Positions 7,986 through 17,434 of a stretch of DNA of 57,088 bases are shown here, piece after piece. Under the pieces are notes generated by a model. That model saw only the letters and a program-made list of their open reading frames with translations, had not been told where the DNA came from and searched no databases. The stretch is taken from assembly GCA_900299125.1 (NCBI GenBank), contig OMIR01000032.1:1-57088 (forward strand), in the 5' to 3' direction. The DNA is from Nitrosopumilales archaeon (lineage in GTDB: Archaea > Thermoproteota > Nitrososphaeria > Nitrososphaerales > Nitrosopumilaceae). The stretch's first letter is position 1. Each line of letters starts with the position of its first letter. Made by a program: the position numbers and the translations under genes.

Positions 7986-9074
7986 TTGGCAAAAATTAAG
8001 GTGGGTCTTGTTGGTATAGGTAACTGTTTTTCAGGTTTAATTCAAGGAATAGAATACTATAGACAAAACCCAAAACAAAAAGTCATTGGAATCATGCATG
8101 AAAAAGTAGACAAATACTCTATTCATGATTTAGATTTTGTAGCAGGTTTTGATGTTGGTAATAATAAAATTGGTAAAACTATCAATGAGGCCATATATGA
8201 ATATCCAAACATGGTTAATTGGGTACCAAAAAACAAAATGCCCAAAACAAAAGCTGAGGTCTATGAAAGTCCAGCATTAGATGGTGTTGGAATTTGGGTA
8301 GAGAACAGAGTTAAACCGGTAAAATCTAGAAAATCTACTGAACAACTAAAAAAAGAAATAAAAAAAATAATTGAAAAAACCGGGGCTGAAATCATTGTAT
8401 CGTATTTACCAGTAGGTTCCGAAAAAGCAACTCAATTTTGGGCACAAATGTGTCTTGACACGAACACTGCATTCGTAAACTGCATTCCTTCGTTTATTGC
8501 ATCTGATAAAAAATGGGGTGCCAAGTTTGCAGCAAAAAAACTCCCTGTAGTAGGTGACGACATTAAGGGGCAAGTTGGCGCCACCATTGTCCACAGAACA
8601 CTTGCTAAACTTTGTGATGATAGAGGAACAAAAATAGAAAAAACATATCAAATTAACGTTGGAGGAAATACAGATTTCCTTAACATGAAAGAGCAAGAGC
8701 GTTTGATAAGTAAGAGAATATCAAAAACTGAAAGTGTTCAATCTCAATTGTCGCAGCGATTGGCAGATGATCAAATTTATGTTGGGCCGTCCGATTTTAT
8801 TCCATTTTTAGGTAATACAAAACTAATGTTTATGAGAATTGAAGGAAGACAGTGGGCTAATATCCCGTATAATATGGAAGTGAGATTGGAAGTGGATGAT
8901 AAAGCAAATTCTGCTGGAATTGTTATTGATGCAGCAAGACTTGCAAAAATCGCACTAGAGAGAAAAATGGGCGGACCAATAATTCCAGCTTGTGCATATT
9001 TGATGAAACATCCGCCTAGACAAATGAGTGATCCTCAGGCAAAATCAGCCCTTGAGGATTTCATTAAAGGATAA
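7986..9074 (+). CDS. ino1: Inositol-1-phosphate synthase
   Basis: Converts glucose-6-phosphate to L-myo-inositol-1-phosphate with NAD, feeding inositol polar lipids in archaea. The 362-aa length fits the short archaeal/actinobacterial class. The Rossmann opening K-V-G-L-V-G-I-G-N-C is at residues 5-14. The conserved G-D-D-I-K-G-Q-V-G-A-T segment lies near residue 190 and N-V-G-G-N-T-D-F-L near residue 224. The start is TTG 7986; a TATA-like GATTAAAAAG about 25 nt upstream supports leaderless initiation there. Confidence 0.92.
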   Translation: MAKIKVGLVGIGNCFSGLIQGIEYYRQNPKQKVIGIMHEKVDKYSIHDLDFVAGFDVGNNKIGKTINEAIYEYPNMVNWVPKNKMPKTKAEVYESPALDGVGIWVENRVKPVKSRKSTEQLKKEIKKIIEKTGAEIIVSYLPVGSEKATQFWAQMCLDTNTAFVNCIPSFIASDKKWGAKFAAKKLPVVGDDIKGQVGATIVHRTLAKLCDDRGTKIEKTYQINVGGNTDFLNMKEQERLISKRISKTESVQSQLSQRLADDQIYVGPSDFIPFLGNTKLMFMRIEGRQWANIPYNMEVRLEVDDKANSAGIVIDAARLAKIALERKMGGPIIPACAYLMKHPPRQMSDPQAKSALEDFIKG

Positions 9075-9125
9075 TCACCTATTATATAATGAATTAATTG
9101 TTAGAATTTTTGTCGTAAGACTTGT

Positions 9126-9224
9126 GCCGGGGTCGCCTAGCCTGGTAGGGCGCGCGCCTGGAAATTAGACAACCATAAAGCGCGTTCTCGCAAGGGATCG
9201 TGAGTTCAAATCTCACTCCCGGCG
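9126..9224 (+). tRNA. tRNA-Ser(GGA) with a 15-nt intron
   Basis: Acceptor arms GCCGGGG (9126-9132) and TCCCGGC (9217-9223) pair, with discriminator G at 9224. The D stem is GCCT/GGGC. The anticodon stem is CGCGC (9153-9157) with GCGCG (9180-9184). The loop between them is 22 nt instead of 7, so a 15-nt intron sits after the anticodon GGA (9160-9162), approximately 9164-9178, the usual archaeal 37/38 site. The long variable arm TCTC-GCAA-GGGA is that of a class II serine tRNA. A run of six T follows the gene. Confidence 0.93.
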
Positions 9225-9267
9225 CTTTTTTCATAATTAATTAATGATTGTCATGTTTTTGTGAATC

Positions 9268-10545
9268 ATGAGGTATGATATAGTAATAATCGGTGGAGGA
9301 ATACTCGGAACAACTATCTCATATTGGTTATCTTCATTATCTAATCATAATGTATGTGTGATTGAAAAAGAAAATAGAGTTGCAGCACATGCAAGTAGTA
9401 GAAATACAGGCGTTGTGCATTCACCGTTCTATCTAGACCCAGAAAAAAAAGGAAAAATCGCTAAGGCAGCTTTTCAGTCACACAGTTTATGGAAAAATTT
9501 TGCAAAAATTCATAATATTCCTTGGTTGGATGTTGGAACTATTGAGATAGCTCTTGATGATTCTCAACATCAGACACTAGAAAAATATCTCAAATGGGGC
9601 ATGACAAATGGTCTTACTGAATATGATCTAAAATTGCTTACCTCAGAAGAAATTACAAAAAAAGAACCAAACGTTAAGTGCTATTCTGGAATTTACTGCA
9701 AAAAGGATGCGTCTACTGACTATGGAATGCTTACTGAAAAACTTCAATTAGAATCTAAACAACACGGAGCAGAATTTCTTTTTAAAGAAAAAATCAGTAA
9801 AATAAAAGGCAACAAAATATTTCTCGCTAATGAAAAATCAATAGATTTTAAATTTTTGATAAATTGTGCAGGTGGGCACTCGCTACAAATTGCAAAACAA
9901 TTTGGAGTAGCTAGGGAATATTCTAATCTTCATTTTAGGGGGGAATATTGGAAAATTAATCCTAATTATGAGAATTTAGTTAATACGAATGTTTACACTG
10001 TCACAAAATTTCCAAATTTCCCATTTTTAGATCCACATTGGATAAGACGTGCAAACGGAACAGTTGAGATTGGACCAAATGCGGTTCCAGTGCTAGAACC
10101 AGAAGCATATGCTGGTATTGGAAAAGTATCTAAAATCTTATCCAAATTTGGGGAGATCATGTCTGGAAGCTCAAAAAAACTATTATTAAATTCAGAATTT
10201 CTTTACTTGGTTTCAAAAGAATGGAGAAGTTCATTATCAAAAAAAACCATGGTAAATAGAGTAAAAGAATTCATTCCAAAAGTTAAACCAGAATATTTCA
10301 CTCTGCGAGGAACTGCTGGAGTGCGTACACCAATTATAAACAAAAATGGTGCATTCTTACCTGAAACTTTGGAAATTCAAACTGAGAGTTCTTTACATAT
10401 AATTAATTATAATTCTCCGGGAGCTACTGGAGCACCTGCGTATTCGGCACAACTAGTGAAAAAATTATCTGATTCTGGTATAGTGAAACTAAATAAAACA
10501 CCTTACTCACAATTTTGGAATTTTGATGATATAATTTCGAATTAA
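9268..10545 (+). CDS. FAD-dependent oxidoreductase, L-2-hydroxyglutarate oxidase-like
   Basis: 425-aa flavoprotein of the D-amino-acid oxidase/glycerol-3-phosphate dehydrogenase fold. The FAD-binding G-G-G-I-L-G is at residues 9-14. The segment S-S-R-N-T-G-V-V-H-S near residue 43 resembles the N-S-G-V-I-H signature of L-2-hydroxyglutarate oxidases. A C-terminal G-A-T-G-A-P segment closes the FAD site. The best guess is oxidation of L-2-hydroxyglutarate to 2-oxoglutarate, a metabolite-repair reaction. Another 2-hydroxyacid substrate is possible. Confidence 0.75.
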   Translation: MRYDIVIIGGGILGTTISYWLSSLSNHNVCVIEKENRVAAHASSRNTGVVHSPFYLDPEKKGKIAKAAFQSHSLWKNFAKIHNIPWLDVGTIEIALDDSQHQTLEKYLKWGMTNGLTEYDLKLLTSEEITKKEPNVKCYSGIYCKKDASTDYGMLTEKLQLESKQHGAEFLFKEKISKIKGNKIFLANEKSIDFKFLINCAGGHSLQIAKQFGVAREYSNLHFRGEYWKINPNYENLVNTNVYTVTKFPNFPFLDPHWIRRANGTVEIGPNAVPVLEPEAYAGIGKVSKILSKFGEIMSGSSKKLLLNSEFLYLVSKEWRSSLSKKTMVNRVKEFIPKVKPEYFTLRGTAGVRTPIINKNGAFLPETLEIQTESSLHIINYNSPGATGAPAYSAQLVKKLSDSGIVKLNKTPYSQFWNFDDIISN

Positions 10546-10599
10546 TTTTTTTATTCGAGGGTTACATTTACATAGACTTTGAAAGAATTCTGACTGTTG

Positions 10600-10878
10600 A
10601 TGCCAGATAGATGTTCAATTAAAGAACAAGGAAGACAATGCGTAAATCCACCAGAATTTGTAATTTCCATCTTATCAGAAAAAGACGAGTACATGGTAGG
10701 CGTAACATGCTCAAGGCATAAAAATACAGTTCACCAAAAATTATCAGAATTACAAAAAATTAATTCAATTCCACTCGGATTGATCAAATTTGATAAACTA
10801 AAACCTATTGGGACAGATTGTGTTAAAGCGGATCCAGAAGATTTGATTCAGCTAAAATCGATACGTGAGATGTTATAG
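10600..10878 (+). CDS. Small protein with zinc-binding-like Cys/His pattern, unknown function
   Basis: 92-aa soluble protein starting at ATG 10600; a TTG directly before it is a weaker alternative. Cysteines at residues 5 and 13 and a C-S-R-H-K motif near residue 36 could form one metal site. No known family is recognised. It ends exactly where the convergent dehydrogenase gene ends, with no spacer between the stops. Confidence 0.7.
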   Translation: MPDRCSIKEQGRQCVNPPEFVISILSEKDEYMVGVTCSRHKNTVHQKLSELQKINSIPLGLIKFDKLKPIGTDCVKADPEDLIQLKSIREML

Positions 10879-11835
10879 CTATATAGAATAAACCATTTTC
10901 TTTTTTTGCAATCCTAAAACTAGATTTTGTACTGTTATTGATGCCATTTTTTTTCTGGTCTCAGCAGAAGAACTTCCAATATGTGGTGCTAATACAGTAT
11001 TTTCAATTTTAGTTAGTTCATGACTTTTTTTAATTGGTTCCTTTTCAAATACGTCCAATCCTGCACCTGAAATAATTTTTCTTTTCAGTGCTTTAACAAG
11101 ATCAACCTCATTTACAATCTTACCGCGCGCAGTATTGATCAACACTGCAGTTTTTTTCATTTTTTTCATCGTTTTAAAATTTATCAAATGATGAGTTTCT
11201 GGGTTATATGGTGCATGTATTGTTAAAATGTCACTACTCCTTAACAGTGTATCAAAACTAACAAATTTAATTCCAAGAAATTTTTCCTGATTTTTCGATA
11301 GTCTTTTTCTAGAGTTATATTGTATGTTCATCTCAAAACCTCTCGCCCTTTTTGCAACAGCCTGACCAATTCTACCAATCCCAAAAATCCCTAATGTCTT
11401 TCCTTCTAAATCCACACCAACATAATCACTAGCTCCAAATATTTGATGCCAACTCCCTCTTCGAATGACCCTATCACCTTCGGTAATCCTTCGCATTACA
11501 TCTAAAATCAATCCTAAAGTAAGATCTGCAGTTGCTCCAGTTAATACATCTGGAGTGTATCCTATTCTGATGTTTTTCTTTTTCGCTGCTGCTAAATCTA
11601 TGTGATCATACCCAACACTGTATGTACTAATTACTTTGAGATTTCTAGCCTTCTCTATAACCTCTCTATCTATCAAATCATAAGGAAAACAGATTAACCC
11701 CTCAACATTTTTGATTTTTTCCATTAGCTCTTTTTTTGGGATTGGAATTTTCCCATCATGAATAGAAACTGTATAATATTTTTTTAGTTCCTTAATTGCA
11801 AATTTATGCAGTTTTCTTGTGAGTAGTATTCGCAT
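10879..11835 (-). CDS. D-isomer-specific 2-hydroxyacid dehydrogenase (glyoxylate/hydroxypyruvate reductase-like)
   Basis: 318-aa NAD(P)-dependent oxidoreductase. The Rossmann motif G-I-G-R-I-G is at residues 152-157. The catalytic triad is complete: Arg237 (T-A-R-G), Glu266 (E-K-E-P) and His285 (P-H-I-G-S-S-S). The length and H-I-G-S-S-S signature fit glyoxylate/hydroxypyruvate reductase better than 3-phosphoglycerate dehydrogenase, which usually carries an ACT domain. The exact 2-oxoacid is not determined. The ATG at 11835 is preferred over TTG 11838. Confidence 0.85.
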   Translation of the reverse strand: MRILLTRKLHKFAIKELKKYYTVSIHDGKIPIPKKELMEKIKNVEGLICFPYDLIDREVIEKARNLKVISTYSVGYDHIDLAAAKKKNIRIGYTPDVLTGATADLTLGLILDVMRRITEGDRVIRRGSWHQIFGASDYVGVDLEGKTLGIFGIGRIGQAVAKRARGFEMNIQYNSRKRLSKNQEKFLGIKFVSFDTLLRSSDILTIHAPYNPETHHLINFKTMKKMKKTAVLINTARGKIVNEVDLVKALKRKIISGAGLDVFEKEPIKKSHELTKIENTVLAPHIGSSSAETRKKMASITVQNLVLGLQKKKMVYSI

Positions 11836-11889
11836 CAAAGCAAAACTAGATCAAATCTTTATAAGATTTGTTGCAGAAGAAACTACACC

Positions 11890-12033
11890 TTGGTTGAAAA
11901 AAAAGGTGAAGAAGAATTTGCTTTGTGTATAGAATGTGGAAATGCAATTGAAAAATGCATTTGTGTTTGTCCATATTGTGGGGAACGAGATAAGTGTGAG
12001 TGTGCTCTATTTGAGGCAGCGACTGGCGGGTAG
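11890..12033 (+). CDS. 8-cysteine zinc-ribbon-like miniprotein
   Basis: A 47-aa reading frame from TTG 11890 to TAG 12033 in the gap before korA. It has eight cysteines arranged as C-I-E-C, C-I-C-V-C-P-Y-C-G and K-C-E-C. The C-P-Y-C-G knuckle is typical of zinc ribbons, and two zinc sites or one cluster site are plausible. No catalytic residues are evident. A TATA-like segment (TCTTTATAAG near 11854-11863) lies about 30 nt upstream, which supports expression. Function unknown. Confidence 0.65.
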   Translation: MVEKKGEEEFALCIECGNAIEKCICVCPYCGERDKCECALFEAATGG

Positions 12034-12073
12034 GAAAATTAATCTATATTCTTAAAAATACACGATATTTACA

Positions 12074-13984
12074 ATGATTATGGATACTGATATCTCTTGG
12101 CTAATTGGTGGACCACAAGGGAGTGGAGTAGAATCAGCGGCGAATATTTTTTCTAGAGCTTGTGCATCAATAGGATATCAGATCTTTGGTAAAAGAGAAT
12201 TCTATTCAAACATCAAAGGTGAACATAGTTATTTCATGGTCAGAGTATCTGATAAAATCATTCATTCCAATGTTGATGGTATTACAATGATGGTAGCTTT
12301 TGACGCAGAGACAATTTTTCGCCATTATTCAGAAGTAATTGAAGATGGAATCATCATCTATGATTCAGAAATCGTTCAAACGAAGGTGGATGAAGTACAT
12401 ACAATTGACTCACAATACAAAACTAGACTGGAAAAGAAACTAAAACCCATGCCTACTGTTCAGGATGCTTTAGATTATGCCCAAAAAAACGGTGTAAGAT
12501 TATGTCCTATTTCCTTCAAAAATGTTCTGTCAACTCTAGCAGATGAAACTAACAATCCAAGATTAAAAGCAATGATAAGAATGTACAATGTACTAGGTGT
12601 TTCTTTTTCTTTAGGAATACTTAGAATTTCGCCTCAGACTTTATTAGATTCAATTGACACCATATTTTCAAAAAAGAAAACAATTGCTGATCTAAACAAA
12701 AATGCGGCCACATTCTCGTATAATTTTGCAAATGCAAAATTTCCAGATTTCAAATTTACACTAAAATCAACAAACAAAACACCTGATACAATACTCGTTC
12801 AGGGCTATCAAGGAACTGCTCTTGGAAAAATGGCTTGTGGATGTAGAGTTCAACCCTATTATCCAATCACTCCGGCTTCTGATGAAAGTGTATTTTTGGA
12901 ATCAAATGAAATAATCAGTGTCAAAGAGAATCGTCCCGGTTCTACACTAGTTATTCAAACAGAGGATGAAATTTCTGCAATAGGTATGACAATAGGTAGT
13001 GCATTAACTGGAACAAGATCTGCGACATGTACTTCCGGACCAGGTTTTTCATTAATGTCAGAAGCATTAGGTTGGGCTGGAATCAATGAAGTTCCTATAG
13101 TAGTAACACTCTATCAACGAAGTGGACCATCAACTGGTTTACCTACGAGACATGGGCAGGATGATTTAATGTCTGCAATTTATGCAGGACATGGAGAATT
13201 TCCAAGAATTGTATATGCTTCTGGTGATATTGAAGAAAGCTTTTACGATACTGCTCAATGTTTTAACTATTCTGAACAATATCAACTACCTGTAATTCAC
13301 ATGATGGATAAGTTTCTAGCTAGCTCGGTAGTTACCTGTAAAAAATTCGATATGGATAAGATAAAAATTCATCGGGGAAAATTACTCGATAAGCTTTCAC
13401 CCGATACACTTTACAAGAGATTTGCATTTACTGATGATAACATATCTCCAAGATCTAGAATAGGTCTTGAAAATGGAATATTTTGGAATACGGGTGATGA
13501 AAGTGATGAATCTGGACATATTACTGAGGACCCAGAATTAAGAATCAAAATGATGGATAAACGTCAATCAAAGTTAGACTATGTTCTCAAAACTATGCCT
13601 GATCAAGAACAGGCTGTGTCTTTTGGGGTTGAGCAGATATGTGTGATTAGTTGGGGTTCACCAAAAGGACCAATTCTTGATGCAATTCAACTACTAAGTG
13701 AGGAAAAGATCAAAATTGGTTTTATTCAGATTAAATTACTCCATCCTTTCCCAAAGGACTATTTGGGATTCTTATTAAAAGATGTCAAAATCATAATAGA
13801 CATAGAGGCAAATCATGGTGGTCAACTAGGGGAGTTATTAAAACAAAACATGCAAAGAAAACCTGATTACTATATTCTAAAATATACTGGAAGAACTATG
13901 ACTAGTACGGAAATATACCAATCCATTAAAAATATAGTAGAAAATAAAGCCGAACATAGGCAGGTCTTGACTCATGGAGCTTAA
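12074..13984 (+). CDS. korA: 2-oxoacid:ferredoxin oxidoreductase, fused gamma-alpha subunit
   Basis: Larger subunit of a two-subunit 2-oxoacid:ferredoxin oxidoreductase, which interconverts 2-oxoacids such as 2-oxoglutarate or pyruvate with acyl-CoA and CO2 using reduced ferredoxin. The 636-aa protein opens with a gamma domain (G-G-P-Q-G-S-G near residue 12, residues about 1-185). The alpha domain carries Y-P-I-T-P-A near residue 260, the signature of the broad-specificity 2-oxoacid type. It overlaps korB by 11 nt. A TATA-like CTTAAAAATAC ends about 14-24 nt before the ATG. Confidence 0.92.
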   Translation: MIMDTDISWLIGGPQGSGVESAANIFSRACASIGYQIFGKREFYSNIKGEHSYFMVRVSDKIIHSNVDGITMMVAFDAETIFRHYSEVIEDGIIIYDSEIVQTKVDEVHTIDSQYKTRLEKKLKPMPTVQDALDYAQKNGVRLCPISFKNVLSTLADETNNPRLKAMIRMYNVLGVSFSLGILRISPQTLLDSIDTIFSKKKTIADLNKNAATFSYNFANAKFPDFKFTLKSTNKTPDTILVQGYQGTALGKMACGCRVQPYYPITPASDESVFLESNEIISVKENRPGSTLVIQTEDEISAIGMTIGSALTGTRSATCTSGPGFSLMSEALGWAGINEVPIVVTLYQRSGPSTGLPTRHGQDDLMSAIYAGHGEFPRIVYASGDIEESFYDTAQCFNYSEQYQLPVIHMMDKFLASSVVTCKKFDMDKIKIHRGKLLDKLSPDTLYKRFAFTDDNISPRSRIGLENGIFWNTGDESDESGHITEDPELRIKMMDKRQSKLDYVLKTMPDQEQAVSFGVEQICVISWGSPKGPILDAIQLLSEEKIKIGFIQIKLLHPFPKDYLGFLLKDVKIIIDIEANHGGQLGELLKQNMQRKPDYYILKYTGRTMTSTEIYQSIKNIVENKAEHRQVLTHGA

Positions 13985-14930
13985 GTTAGGTGATTACAAA
14001 ACTGAGGTGCACAATGACTGGTGCCCAGGTTGCGGAGATTTTGGCATAGTAAATGCAATTCAAATGTCGTTAGCTGAAATGCAGATTCCAAGACACAAGG
14101 CAGCCATCTTCTCTGGAATTGGATGCTCTGGAAAAACCTCTCACTTCATCAATGTTAATGGAGTTCATACGTTGCATGGCAGAGTGCTTACATTTGCACA
14201 AGGTGCAAAGCTCGCAAATCCTGAAATTACTATAATTGCAGTCGGTGGAGATGGTGACGGACTTGGTATAGGTGCAGGACATTTTGTTGCTGCTGGAAGA
14301 AGAAATATCGATATGACTTATATCATTTTTAATAATGGTGTTTATGGACTTACAAAAGGACAAGCTTCTCCAACATTGAAGTTAGGAGAAAAAACAAAAT
14401 CGCTTCCAACACCTAACACAAACTATAATGTTAATCCAATAGGCCTTGCTATAACTAGTGGATTCACTTTTGTAGCACGAAGCTATGCATATGATGTAAG
14501 ACACCTCAAAGATACCATCACAGCTGCTGTAAGACATAAGGGTCTATCATTCATTGATGTATTACAACCATGTCCAACATACAATGACATTAACACAAGA
14601 GATTGGTATGCGGGATTTGATGAAATCACAAAAATGTCAAAACCTAGAATCTACAAGCTTGAGGATACTGGATATGATCCCGTTGTACACTATGACGAAG
14701 AAAATGAGTTAAACAATAAACTTACACAGGCACTGATTAGGTCTTTAGAATGGGATACAAAAATTCCAATTGGCGTATTCTACAAAAATGAGATTATTAG
14801 CCAATTTGATAAGAGAATTACAGATAAAATTCCAAACTATGTTGATAACCCACCGGCATTACAGACAATCTCGATGAATGGAAAACCATCTACCGACCTA
14901 TCAGAGATTCTTGATTCGTTATCTGTTTAG
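13974..14930 (+). CDS. korB: 2-oxoacid:ferredoxin oxidoreductase, beta subunit
   Basis: Thiamine-diphosphate- and [4Fe-4S]-binding partner of KorA. Cys17 and Cys20 (C-P-G-C-G), Cys51 (G-I-G-C-S-G) and Cys200 (Q-P-C-P-T) are the four expected cluster ligands. The TPP motif begins at G-D-G-D-G (92-96) and ends at Asn120-Asn121. The 318-aa length is normal. Electrons would pass to a ferredoxin, and two ferredoxin genes lie about 17-22 kb downstream in the same window. Confidence 0.93.
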   Translation: MELKLGDYKTEVHNDWCPGCGDFGIVNAIQMSLAEMQIPRHKAAIFSGIGCSGKTSHFINVNGVHTLHGRVLTFAQGAKLANPEITIIAVGGDGDGLGIGAGHFVAAGRRNIDMTYIIFNNGVYGLTKGQASPTLKLGEKTKSLPTPNTNYNVNPIGLAITSGFTFVARSYAYDVRHLKDTITAAVRHKGLSFIDVLQPCPTYNDINTRDWYAGFDEITKMSKPRIYKLEDTGYDPVVHYDEENELNNKLTQALIRSLEWDTKIPIGVFYKNEIISQFDKRITDKIPNYVDNPPALQTISMNGKPSTDLSEILDSLSV

Positions 14931-15024
14931 ATGTGTATCTCTATAACCTAGTGGAAAAATTACCTCAAATTGGCATTTTACTAACCGAAATTAAAATAAC
15001 CTCAATTAATTATCTGAACTATAA

Positions 15025-15459
15025 TTGAATCTGACAGAAGCAAATAAAATATTTAGAAAATCTATAATCAAGGGATATTTTGAACCACACTTGCTAAATC
15101 TTGATTTTAGTAAATCCAATATCAAGCATCCTAATATCCCAGATGATGGTTTAATGCAATCTAGTTTATTACACATTTTTTTTGATGTAGATACTGGTTC
15201 AGACTATCCAGATGGTGATGAATGGTTTATTGCAGAATATTTGTTTCCATACAATATCAAAATTCCAGATTCCGTTAAAGGTCCTGATTATTTTACAACC
15301 CTGTCACTAAATGACGGAAAAAATTTTTGGCATCACCGCGAACTAATTCGATTCAAATATGGAAAATCAAAAAAACTTGTAGAGTCGCTTGAATTCTTAG
15401 ATTCAAAATATAAAGAATTTCATTCGATGTTAGAACCGCTTGAAAAAGATATCAAATAG
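15025..15459 (+). CDS. Hypothetical protein
   Basis: 144-aa soluble, acidic protein starting at TTG 15025. An A/T-rich TATA-like box (AATTAAAATAA near 14989-14999) lies about 30 nt upstream. The region S-D-Y-P-D-G-D-E-W-F-I-A-E-Y is rich in acidic and aromatic residues. No signal peptide, membrane segment or metal motif is visible, and I do not recognise the family. Its 3' end overlaps the convergent neighbour by 8 nt. Confidence 0.7.
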   Translation: MNLTEANKIFRKSIIKGYFEPHLLNLDFSKSNIKHPNIPDDGLMQSSLLHIFFDVDTGSDYPDGDEWFIAEYLFPYNIKIPDSVKGPDYFTTLSLNDGKNFWHHRELIRFKYGKSKKLVESLEFLDSKYKEFHSMLEPLEKDIK

Positions 15460-15985
15460 TCATTCTCCAATTATTGTTTACCAAGAGAAATTTTTTATTG
15501 TTTGCAAATAATGTGTGCATTTTCCATTTTCGTGTATCGACATCAAATTTGTAAATAACCTTTGAAACATCATCTATGCTTTCGAAATTCAAATGATATG
15601 TTAATAATTCTATGACAAAATCAAGCTTTTCTAATGCGCTATCAAATGTGTCCTTTTGCTCTGAATCCAAAAGAAATTCTATTTTCGGTCTTCCAAAAAA
15701 CTCAATTCCGATTTTCAGGGAATTCTTTCGACCTCTTCTTCTTTTCATCTCCTTGAAAATATACTTAATCTTATCCCATCTGTGATACTCAAACCACTTG
15801 AAAAATTCCTCATTAAATGATAGTGGTACACTGATCTCAATAACGCTAACAAAATTTGGATCTCTATCAAAGATCTCATTTTGAATAATTTTGAATCTTT
15901 CAGCTAATAATCCGTATATTACTTCGACTTCCCAAGGAGATACTCCGTAATGTCTTAATTCAATAGAAAGAAATTCCTCGCTCAT
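15452..15985 (-). CDS. Hypothetical protein
   Basis: 177-aa soluble protein with no signal peptide or membrane helix. The central K-E-M-K-R-R-R-G-R-K-N patch is strongly basic (around residue 80) and might contact nucleic acid or acidic lipid. The C-terminal half alternates hydrophobic and charged residues as in an alpha/beta fold. No family is recognised. It is in the same orientation as the next unknown and cofE, separated by short gaps of about 30-40 nt. Confidence 0.7.
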   Translation of the reverse strand: MSEEFLSIELRHYGVSPWEVEVIYGLLAERFKIIQNEIFDRDPNFVSVIEISVPLSFNEEFFKWFEYHRWDKIKYIFKEMKRRRGRKNSLKIGIEFFGRPKIEFLLDSEQKDTFDSALEKLDFVIELLTYHLNFESIDDVSKVIYKFDVDTRKWKMHTLFANNKKFLLVNNNWRMTI

Positions 15986-16023
15986 ATTCTTATTTGGTAA
16001 AAAATTCTAATTAAGTTTTCAAT

Positions 16024-16575
16024 TTAGAAAATCGTATCTAGATATTTCCATAAATAAAATATGCCTACCGTACCAATAAAAAATATCATCGGCTTCCAAG
16101 CGAATACTGGAATATTGGGCGTAGCCAGTATTATTTTGTAATTGTCAATCACAGAATTTACATAATTACTGATTTTTTTATGCCATATCTTGTATTCGAT
16201 TTGATGCTTTTTTAGTAGTGATTCAATTTCATAAATAACTGGAGTTCGTTGACAGAACAAATGTTGAAGATAATCACGAGAAACTTCAACTTCGGCCTCT
16301 ATTCCTATCTCACCATTTGTTCTATCAAATAAGCGTAAATGCATTTCCCATGGCTTTTTTAATTTCAGAGATAAGCCATCCCAAATCTGTGATTCTTGTT
16401 TATGTTCAAATTTTACTTTTGTAAATCCTTCCCTGAGCATGATATTGTAAAGTTCTTCCGCACTTTTTTTTACAATTATTGTTAATTGCTCAACCCCTTT
16501 AGAATCAATATTGACAGAATGATTATTTCCATCACCGAACGAAATTGTCTTGGGATATCTAGTCAAATATTGCAT
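16024..16575 (-). CDS. Tail-anchored membrane protein, unknown function
   Basis: 183-aa protein whose only clear hydrophobic segment is at the C-terminus (F-F-I-G-T-V-G-I-F-Y-L-W, about residues 165-178), so it looks tail-anchored with a cytosolic domain of about 150 residues. The cytosolic part shows a strand-rich pattern (L-T-I-I-V-K, I-G-I-E-A-E-V-E-V) that could be a ligand-binding or START-like fold, but this is a guess. It lies between an unknown gene and cofE on the same strand. Confidence 0.65.
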   Translation of the reverse strand: MQYLTRYPKTISFGDGNNHSVNIDSKGVEQLTIIVKKSAEELYNIMLREGFTKVKFEHKQESQIWDGLSLKLKKPWEMHLRLFDRTNGEIGIEAEVEVSRDYLQHLFCQRTPVIYEIESLLKKHQIEYKIWHKKISNYVNSVIDNYKIILATPNIPVFAWKPMIFFIGTVGIFYLWKYLDTIF

Positions 16576-16605
16576 CGAAAAAGTTTCAATCCTGTTTAAT
16601 TTAAA

Positions 16606-17361
16606 TTAGTTTGTAAAACCGCGCATATACACGCATAGATCTGATGATATTGACATCTCATCAGGATTAATTTTGCGTGAAGTTAATTTTGTACCTGATT
16701 TTTTAATTATTACAATCGGAGTAGATTCTGAACCTTCTCCCATTGCGTGATTTGCAATTGTAGCTAAATTATCAGCAGTTGCTTTCATTGTGACTCTCAA
16801 AGGATTTCCATCCAAGTCTTTCTGTCCTCTGATGTCTTGTATTGGCTCCAATCCGGAAACGGCTATGGCAATTCCAGTGGTACCGGTTCGTGCAGGCATC
16901 AATCTACTGTCTACTAGAATTATTCCAACATGTATTCCTAGTTCAATCAGAATTTTTTTTCTAAGATTTTCTGTTATTTTGTATGGTAAATCTGGATACA
17001 AAATCACCATACCTTTTTTTACATTTGATTTATCTATTCCAGCATTTGGTGCTAAAATATAATCAGCTGACGTAAGAACAAATCCAGTCACACCACCTAG
17101 TATTTTATCTGATTCACGTAAAATTATCTCTGCGAACTTATTATCGATTTTATACTTTTTTGATAATTCGATTGCATGCTTTGTCGGTGTTGCATGTATA
17201 ATTTCTAATACTCTTCCCTGAGAATTTGCTACATACTTGCTTGATATTACAACTATGTCACCATTTTCCAAATGGTTTGGTTTTATGGACTCTACCAGAT
17301 CTAGATAAAGGTCAAATTTAGAATTCTTTCTTGATGTCTTTATGGGAATTATGTTTATCAT
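16606..17361 (-). CDS. cofE: Coenzyme F420-0:L-glutamate ligase
   Basis: Adds glutamates to F420-0 in a GTP-dependent reaction, producing coenzyme F420. The 251-aa length matches archaeal CofE when the ATG at 17361 is used (M-I-N-I-I-P-I-K-T). The frame is open further upstream but would run into the divergent leuC-type gene. The P-A-R-T-G-T-T-G-I-A-I-A segment near residue 158 and the G-D-I-V-V-I-S-S-K segment near residue 34 are characteristic. A putative F420-dependent reductase lies at 49877-50191. Confidence 0.9.
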   Translation of the reverse strand: MINIIPIKTSRKNSKFDLYLDLVESIKPNHLENGDIVVISSKYVANSQGRVLEIIHATPTKHAIELSKKYKIDNKFAEIILRESDKILGGVTGFVLTSADYILAPNAGIDKSNVKKGMVILYPDLPYKITENLRKKILIELGIHVGIILVDSRLMPARTGTTGIAIAVSGLEPIQDIRGQKDLDGNPLRVTMKATADNLATIANHAMGEGSESTPIVIIKKSGTKLTSRKINPDEMSISSDLCVYMRGFTN

Positions 17362-17434
17362 GTAATTACTACGTTTTTCGTATTTTTTATCCTTCTCCAA
17401 AGCTTTTAATCTCAAATAACTAAATCTTTGTTCT
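17362..17434. promoter_or_regulatory. Divergent promoter region, cofE / archaeal-type leuC
   Basis: The 73-bp gap between the two divergent starts holds a rightward TATA-like TTTTAA at 17404-17409, about 28 nt upstream of GTG 17435. That spacing supports a leaderless GTG start for the dehydratase. A leftward box for cofE is not obvious among the several T-rich stretches. Confidence 0.45.

Noticed and set aside
16790-17062. Plus-strand 90-aa frame
   Set aside because: Antisense shadow of cofE without start context.
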